Assembly: GCA_017857595.1 (NCBI GenBank)
Contig: JAFMCU010000006.1
Span: 1-64,000, forward strand
Direction of reading: 5' to 3'
Source of the DNA: Thermoprotei archaeon
Lineage (GTDB): Archaea; Thermoproteota; Thermoprotei; Gearchaeales; Gearchaeaceae
DNA length: 64,000 bases
Both the position numbers and the translations under genes were made by a program. The notes under the pieces are model-generated. The model did not search any database and was not told the DNA's origin. It saw only the letters and a program-made list of their open reading frames with translations. This document shows positions 1-11,287 of the stretch, one piece after another. Each line of letters begins with the position of its first letter. Positions within the stretch are counted from its first letter, which is position 1.

Positions 1-916
1 TCGTTTCTAAATTGAATGATTTATTATCTCTATAGATTTTTATGGAAATCCTATCACCAACTCTTGATGTATTTACTATATCTTGCAACTCTTCTATCGT
101 GTGAACAGGTTTATCATTTAATGCAATTATAATATCGTTCCTTCTAATTCCAGCTTTATCAGCAGGACTATCTTCAACAACATTTACTACAATAACACCA
201 TTTTTTACTGGCAATCCATAGTAATCAGACAATTGTGGCGTTATTGTTGCACCTAAAATTCCAAGCCATGGACGTAAAGGCCTTCCATAGTTCAAAATGT
301 CATCCACTACTCTCTTAGCGAGATTTATGGGTATTGCAAAGCCTATGCCTTGCGCATAAGGAACAATTGCAGTATTTATTCCTACAACTTCGCCTGCACT
401 ATTTATTAAAGGCCCACCACTGTTTCCTGGATTAATTGCAGCGTCTGTTTGAATAAGTCCCATATATAATCTTTGAGCTTTTATGTGTCTATTTATAGCG
501 CTAATAACACCTACAGTTACAGAAGGTGTCCCTGCTAAACCTAGGGAATTACCTATCGCTATAGCAAGCTCACCTATTTTTAATTTATCTGAATTACCCA
601 ATATGACATTTGGAAGGTCTGTGGCATTAACTCTTATAAGTGCTAAATCAGATGCTGCATCAAAGCCTATAAGCCTTCCTCTGTAAGACCTTCCATCATT
701 TAATGTGACAACAAATTCATCCGCACCCTCTACTACATGAAAATTTGTTAAAATGAGACCATTCTTACTTATTATAAATCCAGAACCTATTCCTTGAACA
801 GGGAATACTTCAAAAAAGCTTTCAACGAAACGAACAGTTCTTATGTTTACAACAGAAGGTAAAACTTTTTCGACTGCCTTTACAATTACGTCTTCAAAAT
901 AAGGTTCAATGGGCAT
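1..916 (-). CDS. HtrA/DegP-like trypsin-type serine protease with PDZ domain, truncated at window edge
   Basis: Manual minus-strand translation from ATG at 916: MPIEPYFEDVIVKAVEKVLPSVVNIRT..., with LTNFHVVEGADEF (His), SDLALIR (Asp), NPGNSGGPLIN (Ser) and a PDZ-like tail (VVEDSPADKAGIRRNDIIIALNDKPV). Open at the window start, so absent from the ORF track. Confidence 0.9.
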   Translation of the reverse strand, partial: MPIEPYFEDVIVKAVEKVLPSVVNIRTVRFVESFFEVFPVQGIGSGFIISKNGLILTNFHVVEGADEFVVTLNDGRSYRGRLIGFDAASDLALIRVNATDLPNVILGNSDKLKIGELAIAIGNSLGLAGTPSVTVGVISAINRHIKAQRLYMGLIQTDAAINPGNSGGPLINSAGEVVGINTAIVPYAQGIGFAIPINLAKRVVDDILNYGRPLRPWLGILGATITPQLSDYYGLPVKNGVIVVNVVEDSPADKAGIRRNDIIIALNDKPVHTIEELQDIVNTSRVGDRISIKIYRDNKSFNLET

Positions 917-951
917 AATTTATGGTCTTTTTTATAACTTATATATTTTCA

Positions 952-2166
952 TCAAAAGAATGATTGTATAAATTCAAAGGGATCAATATCTTTAAATCTA
1001 TATTCTATTGTTTCGAAATCATTCTTCAATTTTATAACTTCTTCTTTGATCCTGCTTTTATCTTCTCTTTTATAAACTTTATAAATAAACTCTGCAATTC
1101 TCTGCATTTCATTCTCTTTCATGCCCCACCTAGTTACTTCATTTACTCCCAACCTTATTCCACTATCGGTTATTATATTCACACTTTCTAGTTCCTTAGC
1201 AAATTCTGAATTTTGATGATAAGGATTTGGTGTTAACAGTACTTGATGTGATTCTGTAATTTTATTTTTATCAGACTTAACTGGAAGACCAAATTCTAAT
1301 AATGCCTTACCTAAGGTTTGTGCATTATTAACAATCTGCTTAGCATAATCTTTTCCAAATTCTTTCATTTCTAGCAGAGCCATCGCCAAAGCTGCAATTC
1401 TATTATAATGTGCATTATCAACAATCGATGGATGTATATTATAAATAAAATCATCATTTGAATCGGAAAGGAAAATTCCACCTTGAGGACCAAAAAATGT
1501 TTTATGGGTTGAACCAAACAATGCAATTGCACCTTCTCTAATTGGATCTTGAAATTGATTGCCAGCTATTAAGCCTAAAACATGTGAACCATCGTAACCT
1601 AAAACAGAACCAACTTCTTTAGCTACATTACTTATTTCTTTAACTGGATGAGGATAAAGAATTAAGCTGGAACCCAGAATAATTACTTTTGGCTTAATTT
1701 TTTGAATTAAATCGATAGATTCAGAAACTTTAATTTTCATTTTACCAAGATCAAATGGAAAATATTCAACATTTAGACCAAGTATTTTAGGCAAAGCTTC
1801 CTTAGAAATTCCAGGATAACCACCATGTTCAGGAGAAAGACAAACTAATATGTCACCTTTTTTAGAATAAGTTACTAAGAATGTAATGTCTGCTATATGG
1901 CCTGATATCATCCTTAAGTCAACATATTTAACATTAAATAATGATCTTGCTATTTGCTTACCAAAATCCTCGATTTCGTCTATAAACTTCGTGCCTTTAT
2001 AAAATTTTTCCTCCGAAGTATATCTTCCAGCGAGATCACTTGCAAGAATTGCTCGAACCTCAGGACTTAAAATATTTTCTGAAGGAATCAAATTTATTGA
2101 ATTTTTTACTCTATATTCTCTATGCTCATATAGCAAATTTTTCAGTTTTAAAACACTTTCATGCAT
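952..2166 (-). CDS. glyA: Serine hydroxymethyltransferase (archaeal type)
   Basis: 404 aa; NLIPSENILSPEVR, GRYTSEEKFYKGT, STHKTFFGPQGG PLP-lysine motif. Confidence 0.9.
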   Translation of the reverse strand: MHESVLKLKNLLYEHREYRVKNSINLIPSENILSPEVRAILASDLAGRYTSEEKFYKGTKFIDEIEDFGKQIARSLFNVKYVDLRMISGHIADITFLVTYSKKGDILVCLSPEHGGYPGISKEALPKILGLNVEYFPFDLGKMKIKVSESIDLIQKIKPKVIILGSSLILYPHPVKEISNVAKEVGSVLGYDGSHVLGLIAGNQFQDPIREGAIALFGSTHKTFFGPQGGIFLSDSNDDFIYNIHPSIVDNAHYNRIAALAMALLEMKEFGKDYAKQIVNNAQTLGKALLEFGLPVKSDKNKITESHQVLLTPNPYHQNSEFAKELESVNIITDSGIRLGVNEVTRWGMKENEMQRIAEFIYKVYKREDKSRIKEEVIKLKNDFETIEYRFKDIDPFEFIQSFF

Positions 2167-2226
2167 AAATAATTATGAAGTACTATTTTTTATTTTTATA
2201 TTAGGAATTGCTCATTTAATTAATGT

Positions 2227-3195
2227 ATGATATCTTTAATACTTGATGAAATACAACAGAAATATTCATTTAGAAGAAAATTACCTGATTTAGAAATTAC
2301 GCTGGGGTCTACTATCGTTAAAAGAGGTTTTGCACATATGACAAAACATGGAGTTATCATGGATGTTACAAATGTAGAACAAGCACAAATTGCTGAAGAA
2401 GCTGGTGCTGTCGCTGTTATGGTTCTAGATAAACTCCCATACGATGTTAGAAAGCAAGGAGGAGTGGCTAGAACTGCAAGCTTAAAAATCATCGAAGATG
2501 TTATGGATCATATAACTATACCTGTTATGGCAAAATGTAGGATTGGACATACTTATGAAGCAAGAATTTTAGAAGCGATTGGAGTTGATATGATCGATGA
2601 ATCGGAAGTACTCACACCTGCTGATGAATTAAGGCATATATGGAAATGGGATTTTAAAACTCCTTTTGTTAATGGTGCTAGAAATCTTGGTGAAGCGTTA
2701 AGAAGGATAGAAGAAGGTGCTGCGATGATTAGAACTAAAGGAGAAGCGGGAACTGGAAATGTTGCAGAAGCTATTAGGCATATGAGATTAATGAATAATG
2801 CAATAAGTCATGTAAAAGCAATATATGAATCTGGGGATATGCAAGAATTAATCAGATATGCAAGAAAATTAAAAGCTAACTATAAACTGTTGGAAGAAGT
2901 TGGAAGAATTGGAAGACTTCCTGTTGTCAATTTCGCTGCAGGAGGAATTGCAACTCCAGCAGATGCAGCAATGATGATGAATTTAGGTGCAGATGGAGTT
3001 TTCGTTGGTTCTGGAATATTTAAATCAGAAGACCCTCTTGAAAGAGCAAAAGCTATTGTATTAGCAGTTACGTATCACGATGACCCTGAAATTGTAGCGG
3101 AAGCTCAAAAGATGATTGATGAAAGAAAATCAATGATTGGTATGGATATAAAAACGCTTGAACTAAGAATGCAAGAAAGAGGAGCTCATACATGA
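2227..3195 (+). CDS. pdxS: Pyridoxal 5'-phosphate synthase subunit PdxS
   Basis: [57 protein letters not shown]. Confidence 0.97.
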   Translation: MISLILDEIQQKYSFRRKLPDLEITLGSTIVKRGFAHMTKHGVIMDVTNVEQAQIAEEAGAVAVMVLDKLPYDVRKQGGVARTASLKIIEDVMDHITIPVMAKCRIGHTYEARILEAIGVDMIDESEVLTPADELRHIWKWDFKTPFVNGARNLGEALRRIEEGAAMIRTKGEAGTGNVAEAIRHMRLMNNAISHVKAIYESGDMQELIRYARKLKANYKLLEEVGRIGRLPVVNFAAGGIATPADAAMMMNLGADGVFVGSGIFKSEDPLERAKAIVLAVTYHDDPEIVAEAQKMIDERKSMIGMDIKTLELRMQERGAHT

Positions 3196-3800
3196 AAATT
3201 GGAATTTTGGAGATACAAGGAGATATTGAAGAACATTACAAAGCAACAAAAGCTGCAATTAATAAACTTAATATAGAAGGAGAAGTAAAGCTAGTAAAAA
3301 AGCAAAAAGATATAGAAGAATTAGATGGTCTTATAATTCCTGGTGGTGAAAGTACAGTTATTGGTACAATATTGAAACAGCGCGGACTGTTAGATTTAAT
3401 AAAGGCAAAATATGAGAAAGGTTTGTGTGTTTGGGGGACGTGCGCAGGATTAATAGTAATGGCTAAAAAGACGTATGATCGAGTTGTAGGCGAAAAACCT
3501 CAGCCTTTGCTTGAAATACTTGATGTAACTGTTGAAAGGAATGCTTATGGTAGACAAAATGAATCATTCGAGTCTGATTTGAGCATACCAGCGCTAGGAA
3601 ACAGACCTTTTCATGCTGTATTCATAAGGTCTCCTGTTATAAAAAAGGTTGGTGAAAATGTTGAAGTATTAGCTTATTTAAATGATCAACCTGTTGCTGT
3701 TCAACAGGGAAACGCCTTAGCTACAACTTTTCATCCTGAATTAACATATGATACAAGATTTCATGAATATTTTATAAAACTCTGTTTGAAAAGCAAATAG
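3192..3800 (+). CDS. pdxT: Pyridoxal 5'-phosphate synthase glutaminase subunit PdxT
   Basis: [27 protein letters not shown]; overlaps pdxS stop by 4 nt. Confidence 0.96.
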   Translation: MKIGILEIQGDIEEHYKATKAAINKLNIEGEVKLVKKQKDIEELDGLIIPGGESTVIGTILKQRGLLDLIKAKYEKGLCVWGTCAGLIVMAKKTYDRVVGEKPQPLLEILDVTVERNAYGRQNESFESDLSIPALGNRPFHAVFIRSPVIKKVGENVEVLAYLNDQPVAVQQGNALATTFHPELTYDTRFHEYFIKLCLKSK

Positions 3801-3829
3801 TTTTATTTTTCATAAATTAGTTCCTTTTT

Positions 3830-4150
3830 ATGGTAGAAGAATTTAAGAAAACAGTTTCTGTAAATGAAGTACCTCCAGGAAAAATGAAAACAGTTTGGCT
3901 AAGTGATGAAGAAGCAGTTCTCATTGCAAATGTAGAAGGTAAGTATTATGCAATCGGCGGTATATGTACACATGAACAATGGGATTTGTCAGAAGGAACA
4001 TTAGTAGATAAAAAAGTTATTTGTGCAGGTCATGGAACTGTTTGGGATTTAGAAACAGGCAAGGGAGAATTTACTGAACCATTACCAGATGAACCTGTAT
4101 ATGAAGTAAAGATTCAAGAAGGATACATTTGGGTAAGAAAGAAAATTTAA
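3830..4150 (+). CDS. Rieske-type [2Fe-2S] ferredoxin
   Basis: CTHEQWDLSEG...CAGHGTVWDLETG matches CxH...CxxH Rieske ligands. Confidence 0.9.
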   Translation: MVEEFKKTVSVNEVPPGKMKTVWLSDEEAVLIANVEGKYYAIGGICTHEQWDLSEGTLVDKKVICAGHGTVWDLETGKGEFTEPLPDEPVYEVKIQEGYIWVRKKI

Positions 4151-4196
4151 TTAAATTAAATAAATTCTTATATTTTTTCTAGAATCCTTAAAAGCT

Positions 4197-5255
4197 ATGA
4201 ATAATGATTTAAATGGATTGATTAAAGGTTTACATCATATTACTTTAGTCACATCCAATTTTGAGATAAATAATAGATTTTATACAGAAATTTTAGGGCT
4301 TAGAAGAGTAAAACTTAGTGTAAATCAAGATGATATTTTCCATAGACATCTATTTTACTCAGACTATAAAGGTAGCGCAGGAGCAACAATTACTTTTTTT
4401 GAATGGCCTGATCTTGAAATGGGCAAATATGGATTAGGTGTTCATCATCATTTGTCTTATGTTGTTAATTCTCTTGAATCTCTAATTAAATGGAAATCTT
4501 GGCTGAATAAAAATTATGTTCCAACTGTAGGACCTTTGAACAGAGGTGAGCATATATCCTTGTATTTAAGAGATCCTGATGGCTCAATAATCGAAATAAT
4601 TTCAGTGAATAAAGAGAAGATTGATCAAAAATACATAGATGAAATGTTAAAGAATTTACCTAATATAAAAAGCATTGATAATGATATGAGATTTATTAAA
4701 TTTGACCATGCAGCACCTATTACTTCTAATTACAATGTTGCAGAAAGATTTTTTTCAAAATTACTGGGTCTTGAAAAAACAAGTTTAACGAATAATCCAG
4801 ATGACGAGAATTCTTATATCTTGAAAATTGGTAATATAGAAAATCAATATTTCATACAATACATTTATCATGAAGCAGCGACTTGGGGTGAGATAGGTCA
4901 CGGAAGCATTCATCATGTAGCTATGCTAGTAGAAGATGAAAGTGACCAACTTAAAATAATGCATAAGTTGAATAAATTAGGTATAAGAAACTCAGGTATA
5001 GTGGATAGATTTTGGTTTAAATCACTATATTTCAGAGATTTAGAAGGTAATCTTTTTGAAATAGCTACTAAAAATCCAGGCTATACTGTAGACGAACCCT
5101 TTGAAAAACTAGGTACAAGGTTAATTTTACCACCTTGGTTGGAAAGCATGAGAGAAAAAATAGAAGCGAAATTAAAAGAATTAGATGCCAAAAATAAAGC
5201 GATATGGCCTCCTAAATATCCAACTCTGAATGAGAAGCCTGAAAAGATTTTATAA
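4197..5255 (+). CDS. Two-domain VOC/glyoxalase family (ring-cleaving dioxygenase-like) protein
   Basis: LHHITLVTSNFEINNRFYTEILGL and second-domain repeats HHVAMLVED, LRDPDGSIIEI / FRDLEGNLFEIA. Confidence 0.85.
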   Translation: MNNDLNGLIKGLHHITLVTSNFEINNRFYTEILGLRRVKLSVNQDDIFHRHLFYSDYKGSAGATITFFEWPDLEMGKYGLGVHHHLSYVVNSLESLIKWKSWLNKNYVPTVGPLNRGEHISLYLRDPDGSIIEIISVNKEKIDQKYIDEMLKNLPNIKSIDNDMRFIKFDHAAPITSNYNVAERFFSKLLGLEKTSLTNNPDDENSYILKIGNIENQYFIQYIYHEAATWGEIGHGSIHHVAMLVEDESDQLKIMHKLNKLGIRNSGIVDRFWFKSLYFRDLEGNLFEIATKNPGYTVDEPFEKLGTRLILPPWLESMREKIEAKLKELDAKNKAIWPPKYPTLNEKPEKIL

Positions 5256-7391
5256 TGTTGATAAAAACTTTTTAATCTGCTTAACCGTCTCATGACCAAT
5301 ACCTGGAATTTTAAGTAATTCATCTTCCTTTGCTTCTTTTAAAGATTTGAAATTCTTGTACCCTGCATTATATAACACACGCGCCTTGTATCTTCCAATA
5401 CCAGGTATTTGGACAAGCTCAATTAACTCTTCTTTTACACCAGAAGCTAATCTTAAGGTTAATTTAGATAAATGGTTTGCTAAATCCGTATGTTTTAAAA
5501 TTCTTGCTAGTTCAGAGGCCGAATAACATAACCATTTAGAAGTTTGAACTAAGTTATAGAGATCTCCTAAGCCTATACTATATTTATCAGCAATGAAGTC
5601 ATCACGAACTTCATTGATCCAGTCATATAACACCCTAGCTGCTTTATACTTAGATAGAATATCTTCATCATCATAGGAATATTCTAGAGTTGGATATAAA
5701 GTATCGTTCTCTAAGTAACTTTGTAATTCATCGTATAATTGATCTAATTCGAATTTGTTTACATTTAATGTTTGAGCATCCTCAGTATTGCAAATTAAAA
5801 ATAAGCTTGCAAAATCCAAATTTCTAACATACTTCTTAGAATAATAATTCAAACCTTTTATAATTAAAGAAGCTGAAACTGGATCTATATATAATTCGCT
5901 AATCCTCTTACCTATTTGAGTTGCAACAAAGTTATCCTTTTTAAAAATAATAAAATTTTCTTTTGAAAGAAAATCTATAATTTTATTCGATAAATTCATC
6001 AGAATTTTGGTTCCAAATTTATTCCCTGCAAAAGTTAAAGATAAGATTTCTTCTAATTCATGTTTGTCATTAGCTACATTATTTGCTATTATTGTTAAAA
6101 CATGTGATCTAAGGCTTTTTTCATTCGTTATTTGAGATTCAACAGCCTCATAATCGGCATAGATGTAATTATTCATTAAATAATCTACATCATATCCACC
6201 TTTTGCTATAATAATAGCTTCACCAACATTATCATATTTAGGTCTTCCAGCTCTTCCTGCCAATTGTTTATATTCATTTACGCTTAATGTTAACGAATAG
6301 CCCAAATCTGGTTCATATCTGCTTATTTCATTGATAATTACTCTTCTTGCAGGTACATTAACTCCTGCTCCCAAAGTTGTTGTTGAAGAAATAACCTTAA
6401 TATATCTATTCCTGAAAGCATCTTCAATAAATTTTCTTGTATTATAAGAGAGACCTGCATGATGAAATGCTACACCTGATTGAATTAATTCCTTTAAATT
6501 CTGTGAACTTCTATCAGAATCTTCTATCTTTGAAGCTATTTTTTTTAAAACGTCCTTTTCCTCAGAATTCAAATATTTTGAAACGAACTGCTGGAGCCTG
6601 TTTGCAACTCTAACACTTGAAGTTCTACTACTATTGAAAACAAGTGCTTGACCTCCTTTTTCAATAATATCCATTGCAAGATCTATATAACCAACACCGC
6701 TTACTTCTTGGATTTTTTCTACGGAATCGTCTTTATATCGTATTATTCCTTTTTTATATACGCCTTCTTTTAAAGGTACAGGTCTCCAATTATCTATGAT
6801 AAATTCAGCTGAAAGCCATTGAGCAACTTCTTGAACGTTCTTTATTGTAGCGCTTAAAGCTAAAAAATTTGAACCACTTCTAAGTTTTTTAAGTCTTGCA
6901 ATCAAGAATTCCAACGTTGGACCTCTGTTAGAATTTATCATATGTATCTCATCGATTATAAAAAGCGAAACATCGTTTAACCAAGATGCTTTATGCCTTA
7001 ATAAGCTATCAGCTTTCTCATATGTTGATATAATAAAGTCATAATTTTCAAGCCATGGATCTGAACTATCATAATCTCCTATAGATAACGCTACTTTATA
7101 CTTATCATATAACATATTGGATATCTCTTCATATTTCTCACTTGCTATTGACCTTAAAGGGCATATGTATAAAACTTTATTACCTTTTAACAAATGCAAA
7201 ATGGCAGAAAAAATTCCTATGAGTGTCTTTCCTGAAGAAGTTGGAGTGCAGATTACCATGTTTTTCCCATTCAATAAACCATTCTTTACTGCCTTTTCTT
7301 GAGGAGGATAGAGCTTAATATAACCCAAACTATTCAATTTATCCAAAAAATACGAAGGTATTCCGTATTGGTTTAATTCTTCAATGTACAA
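5250..7391 (-). CDS. Hel308/Ski2-like DEAD/H helicase with C-terminal HhH
   Basis: CTPTSSGKT, IIDEIHMI, QLAGRAGRP; C-terminal HhH repeats PGIGRYKARVLYNAG / PGIGHETVKQI. Confidence 0.92.
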   Translation of the reverse strand: MYIEELNQYGIPSYFLDKLNSLGYIKLYPPQEKAVKNGLLNGKNMVICTPTSSGKTLIGIFSAILHLLKGNKVLYICPLRSIASEKYEEISNMLYDKYKVALSIGDYDSSDPWLENYDFIISTYEKADSLLRHKASWLNDVSLFIIDEIHMINSNRGPTLEFLIARLKKLRSGSNFLALSATIKNVQEVAQWLSAEFIIDNWRPVPLKEGVYKKGIIRYKDDSVEKIQEVSGVGYIDLAMDIIEKGGQALVFNSSRTSSVRVANRLQQFVSKYLNSEEKDVLKKIASKIEDSDRSSQNLKELIQSGVAFHHAGLSYNTRKFIEDAFRNRYIKVISSTTTLGAGVNVPARRVIINEISRYEPDLGYSLTLSVNEYKQLAGRAGRPKYDNVGEAIIIAKGGYDVDYLMNNYIYADYEAVESQITNEKSLRSHVLTIIANNVANDKHELEEILSLTFAGNKFGTKILMNLSNKIIDFLSKENFIIFKKDNFVATQIGKRISELYIDPVSASLIIKGLNYYSKKYVRNLDFASLFLICNTEDAQTLNVNKFELDQLYDELQSYLENDTLYPTLEYSYDDEDILSKYKAARVLYDWINEVRDDFIADKYSIGLGDLYNLVQTSKWLCYSASELARILKHTDLANHLSKLTLRLASGVKEELIELVQIPGIGRYKARVLYNAGYKNFKSLKEAKEDELLKIPGIGHETVKQIKKFLSTL

Positions 7392-7392
7392 T

Positions 7393-9435
7393 TTAAGGAG
7401 TTCTCTTTATATAACCCGGTTTAGGCTCAAATATATGACCTTCATTTGATAGATGCTTTAATATTTTATCAGCTTCATATCTAGGAATTCCCTCACTTTC
7501 AGCTAAATTCAATACTTCTTCCCTTTCTACAGGATCATTTTCATAACCCAATTTTCCCAATATCTCAATTATTTTCGAATGTTTATCTCTTTGTGACTTG
7601 GGAAAGCCAGTTAATGTATCAACGTCTACTTTTTGCGTCTTTACATCTATCAAAGCTTGTTCCATCATAGTTCGCATTAAACTTATAGCTTGAATTGCAT
7701 CCTCAGATGTGCATTCATTCCTTAATGACATTCTTGCTTTTGCTTCTGTTAACCTTATCAAAGCTTCCAACTGTCTAGGAGTTATTGCTATTGTTCCATC
7801 ATCTTTATATGAAAGTTCTCGCATTTTTAGGTAAAAATCCATAATTTCTTTCATAGCCTGTTTTGAAAGAACAGGTTTAACATTCTTTCTTGCATACACA
7901 ACATATTTTCTTAGAAGCTCTGGACTAATTATATCTTCCCCATATTTAATTTCCGAAGATGCATGCAAGTTAAGTATATGTTCAGCTAATTTTGTATCTT
8001 CTTCTTTACTTGGAACATCGATTAAAGGAAATATCAAATCAAACCTTGATAGCAATGTTATAGGCAAATCTATGTTTTCGGCTATAGTCTTAGTTTTATC
8101 AAATCTTCCTAAATGAGGATTTGCTGCTGCTAATATAGCACATCTAGCATTTAGAGTTGCAACTATACCAGCTTTAGCTATGCTAACTGTTTGTTGTTCC
8201 ATTACTTCATGCATTGCTACTCTATCTTCAGGTCTCATCTTATCTATCTCATCAACCATAGCAATTCCTTGATCAGCTAAAACTAGAGCACCTGCTTCTA
8301 AATAAAAATCGCCTGTGTTTTTATCCCTAACGACTGCAGCTGTAAGTCCTGCTGCTGAAACTCCTTTACCAGAAGTATATATTCCCTTTGGTGCTAGTTG
8401 TGCCATATATCTTAGCAATTGAGTTTTAGCTGTTCCTGGATCTCCTACAATTAATATGTTAATATCCCCCCTTATTTTTACACCGTCTGGTAAAACTTTA
8501 GGCACGCCACCAAAAAGTTGAAGTGCCAATGCAAGCTTAATATGTTGCAATCCATGAATTGATGGAGCTATTGAATTCACTATTCGCTGAACTATATCGG
8601 GCATAGATGCTAATTTTAGAATTTGTTCTTCATCTTCCTTCGTTATTGTTTCTTCCTCAAACCCCTTTTCTTTTACTTCTAAGCTTATTGCATACAAATA
8701 AGTCCTAAAAGCGAGCTCCTCATAATCTCTTTCTCTTTTTTCCCTCAATATACCTACAACCGTTACCCTGTTTCCAGGATAAGCTTTATCAACAAGGTCA
8801 TCTTCTATATGAACCTCAATAGTTCTTGGTATTTGTCCTGCAGGAATTTCCTCCGTTAATTCTTGAATGATTAACTTCTGGAAATCTATCATTCTTCTAT
8901 CCAATATTCTTAAATCTTTCCTTCCACAATAAGGACATTTCTGGGATTCAAATTTCTGTATTGAAGCTTCAGCAAAATTTACTTTAAATTCGTTTTTACA
9001 GCTCAAGCATACATATCTTGCCTCAACGAGCTTTTGCCTTATTTTACTTGCTTTTGTTACTATTCCTTTAACTTGAATTAAACTTCCTACATGTTTTCCC
9101 CTGATGTTTCTTATTTTAAGTTGATTTTCTTCAATGTAAATATTAAAGATTCGTCCGTAGAACTTGTATACCTTTCTTGAATATTCTTGGTCTATTTCTT
9201 CTATTAATTCTCTTATTGCTTCGTTAAGCTGTTCTAAATGATCCTCTGGTTTTTGTAAAAGATTCAAAGCAAGTTCTTGGTCATATATAAACAAATCTTC
9301 ATGATTGATTTCTATTGAAATTTGATTAAAGGTTGGCATTTCTCTTATCTTATTGTAGTAGATTCTTTTCTCTTCTCTTGTGAAATTCTTAAGAAAATCT
9401 TTATATTGCTCTTTAAGATTAGCTTGCATTTTCAA
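7393..9435 (-). CDS. mcm: Replicative helicase MCM
   Basis: Zinc motif CLSCKNEF..CPYCG, GDPGTAKTQLLRYMAQLAPKGIYTSGKGVSAAGLTA, MVDEIDKM, LLSRFDLIF. Confidence 0.97.
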   Translation of the reverse strand: MKMQANLKEQYKDFLKNFTREEKRIYYNKIREMPTFNQISIEINHEDLFIYDQELALNLLQKPEDHLEQLNEAIRELIEEIDQEYSRKVYKFYGRIFNIYIEENQLKIRNIRGKHVGSLIQVKGIVTKASKIRQKLVEARYVCLSCKNEFKVNFAEASIQKFESQKCPYCGRKDLRILDRRMIDFQKLIIQELTEEIPAGQIPRTIEVHIEDDLVDKAYPGNRVTVVGILREKRERDYEELAFRTYLYAISLEVKEKGFEEETITKEDEEQILKLASMPDIVQRIVNSIAPSIHGLQHIKLALALQLFGGVPKVLPDGVKIRGDINILIVGDPGTAKTQLLRYMAQLAPKGIYTSGKGVSAAGLTAAVVRDKNTGDFYLEAGALVLADQGIAMVDEIDKMRPEDRVAMHEVMEQQTVSIAKAGIVATLNARCAILAAANPHLGRFDKTKTIAENIDLPITLLSRFDLIFPLIDVPSKEEDTKLAEHILNLHASSEIKYGEDIISPELLRKYVVYARKNVKPVLSKQAMKEIMDFYLKMRELSYKDDGTIAITPRQLEALIRLTEAKARMSLRNECTSEDAIQAISLMRTMMEQALIDVKTQKVDVDTLTGFPKSQRDKHSKIIEILGKLGYENDPVEREEVLNLAESEGIPRYEADKILKHLSNEGHIFEPKPGYIKRTP

Positions 9436-9980
9436 ACTTTTCTAAGATAACTATTATTTAATACATTTTCAAACCATTCTTTTAAAACTTCATTCAATTT
9501 CATCACTAAAAATTTTTCCTCATTTGAAAGCAATGGTAATATCTTTCTATAATCTTCTATTCTTAAAATTATTTGCAGAATTTTTTCAACTCTCTTATTA
9601 CAAATATCATGAAGAATATTTTTAATTTCCTTTGGATCAAAATCCAGTTTTTTATTTTCTGAAAGGTAAAGCAAATCCTTAACTTGTAGATAAAAATCTT
9701 CCTCTAACTTTTTAAGATCCTTATTTTTTGATTCATAAAAAAGAATTTTCTTTAAATCTGATATACTAATTTGTGGAGGAGGATATTCTACAATATATTC
9801 GCTGGATAAAACTCTTGCCAAAGCTCGAGGTATTTCTACATAGGCATCTTTTTTAAAAGGACCAAATTTTCTTCCATCAAATTCAATCTGTTTATAATCT
9901 TTGAGAACTTTTACTCTAACTTTACTAAGCTCATAGTTGACAAAATTTTCAATTAAAAGGCTATTCATTTCAATTAACAT
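9432..9980 (-). CDS. GINS complex subunit, probably Gins23-type (B-domain first)
   Basis: N-terminal QIEFDGRKFGPFKKDAYVEIPRALARVLSSEYIVEY resembles the GINS B domain; immediately upstream of mcm. Confidence 0.75.
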   Translation of the reverse strand: MLIEMNSLLIENFVNYELSKVRVKVLKDYKQIEFDGRKFGPFKKDAYVEIPRALARVLSSEYIVEYPPPQISISDLKKILFYESKNKDLKKLEEDFYLQVKDLLYLSENKKLDFDPKEIKNILHDICNKRVEKILQIILRIEDYRKILPLLSNEEKFLVMKLNEVLKEWFENVLNNSYLRKV

Positions 9981-10030
9981 TTGATAATTAAAATTAAATA
10001 CTAATCTTTAAACTTAGCTTTTTAAAAAAA

Positions 10031-11287
10031 TTAAGATGCTTTAATGTGCAAATTTTGAGATAAGTTATTTAAATAACTTTGAATGTCTTCATTCCAACCC
10101 ATTTTTTTATAAATTTTTGATTTGAATTCTTCATTTTTTAGCATTAGCAATAAGAACCAAAACATTTCAGTGTTAGCTTTCCTCATAGACATATGGCATT
10201 TCTTAGCAATTTCAGAAATAATGATACTTCTAAGGTCATTTGCCTTTCTTTGTCTAGACATTAATCTTAAAATTTCAGGAAATTCGATTTTTGAATAAGT
10301 TGGCTTTGTTGATTTTGAAAGTGCTACGCCTGCAGTCATCATCTCAAGGAAATACAATAAGAACCTCCACATTCTTTTTTTGTTGGCTAAGGTTCTATAA
10401 TAATCGGCCTTTGCCAATCTTGAATAAGCTAATTCTAAATCTTCATATTTAGTATAAAATTTATGAATATTTTCTTCAATCCAAAGCATTAATGTTTCTG
10501 GGTCATAAGCATATTCATCGACTGCTTTTCTAGCTGATGAAACTGTTGTTGCGTATATAATATGCCTAATGACACTAAAAACATCAGTTTGCCTATCTTT
10601 AGCTCCAGCAATGTTAACCTCTTTTAAGCCTATTTTACCAAAAATAGAGGCAATTTGAAGATCAATTATTGCACTCCTCATATCACCTGAAGCTCTTTCT
10701 GCTATTATTTTCAAAGCGTCAAATTCATAAGAAATATTTTCAATCTTACAAATCTTTTCTAAATACGATATTATTTGCTTGGATGAAAGCTTTTTCATCT
10801 CAATCATTAAAGCCTTATTTCTTATTTGCCAAAGCTCAGGATTCCAAGCATCGTTGGCAATGAGCGCTATTGGATATTTTGTTTGGTCTATCAAATCTGA
10901 TATAGATTTTAATATTGTGGGAGCTTTTGAGCCTTCTATGCTATCTATTTCATCGATTAAAATTAATTTTTTTCTTCTTTCCAAACTTTCTTCGCTACTA
11001 AAAGGTAATGCTATTTTTCTGATAGTTTCAGAGCCTTCCAAGTCTCCAGCATTTAATTCAAGTAATTCTAAATTGTATTGAATTGCAGAAACTTCAACAA
11101 GCAGAGTTTTACCTATGCCAGGTGGACCATAGATTAAGACAGCTTTTTTTATAGGCGGTTTACCTTTAAGCCAAATATTTAACCATTCTAAATACTCTTC
11201 TTTTGCTTCTTCGTTTCCAACAATATCTTCAATTCTTCTAGGTTTATGTTTAATTATCCATAATTGAGACCTTGATTCACTTAACAT
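10031..11287 (-). CDS. rfcL: Replication factor C large subunit
   Basis: YGPPGIGKTLLVE, LIDEIDSIEG, AERASGDMRSAIIDLQ. Confidence 0.93.
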   Translation of the reverse strand: MLSESRSQLWIIKHKPRRIEDIVGNEEAKEEYLEWLNIWLKGKPPIKKAVLIYGPPGIGKTLLVEVSAIQYNLELLELNAGDLEGSETIRKIALPFSSEESLERRKKLILIDEIDSIEGSKAPTILKSISDLIDQTKYPIALIANDAWNPELWQIRNKALMIEMKKLSSKQIISYLEKICKIENISYEFDALKIIAERASGDMRSAIIDLQIASIFGKIGLKEVNIAGAKDRQTDVFSVIRHIIYATTVSSARKAVDEYAYDPETLMLWIEENIHKFYTKYEDLELAYSRLAKADYYRTLANKKRMWRFLLYFLEMMTAGVALSKSTKPTYSKIEFPEILRLMSRQRKANDLRSIIISEIAKKCHMSMRKANTEMFWFLLLMLKNEEFKSKIYKKMGWNEDIQSYLNNLSQNLHIKAS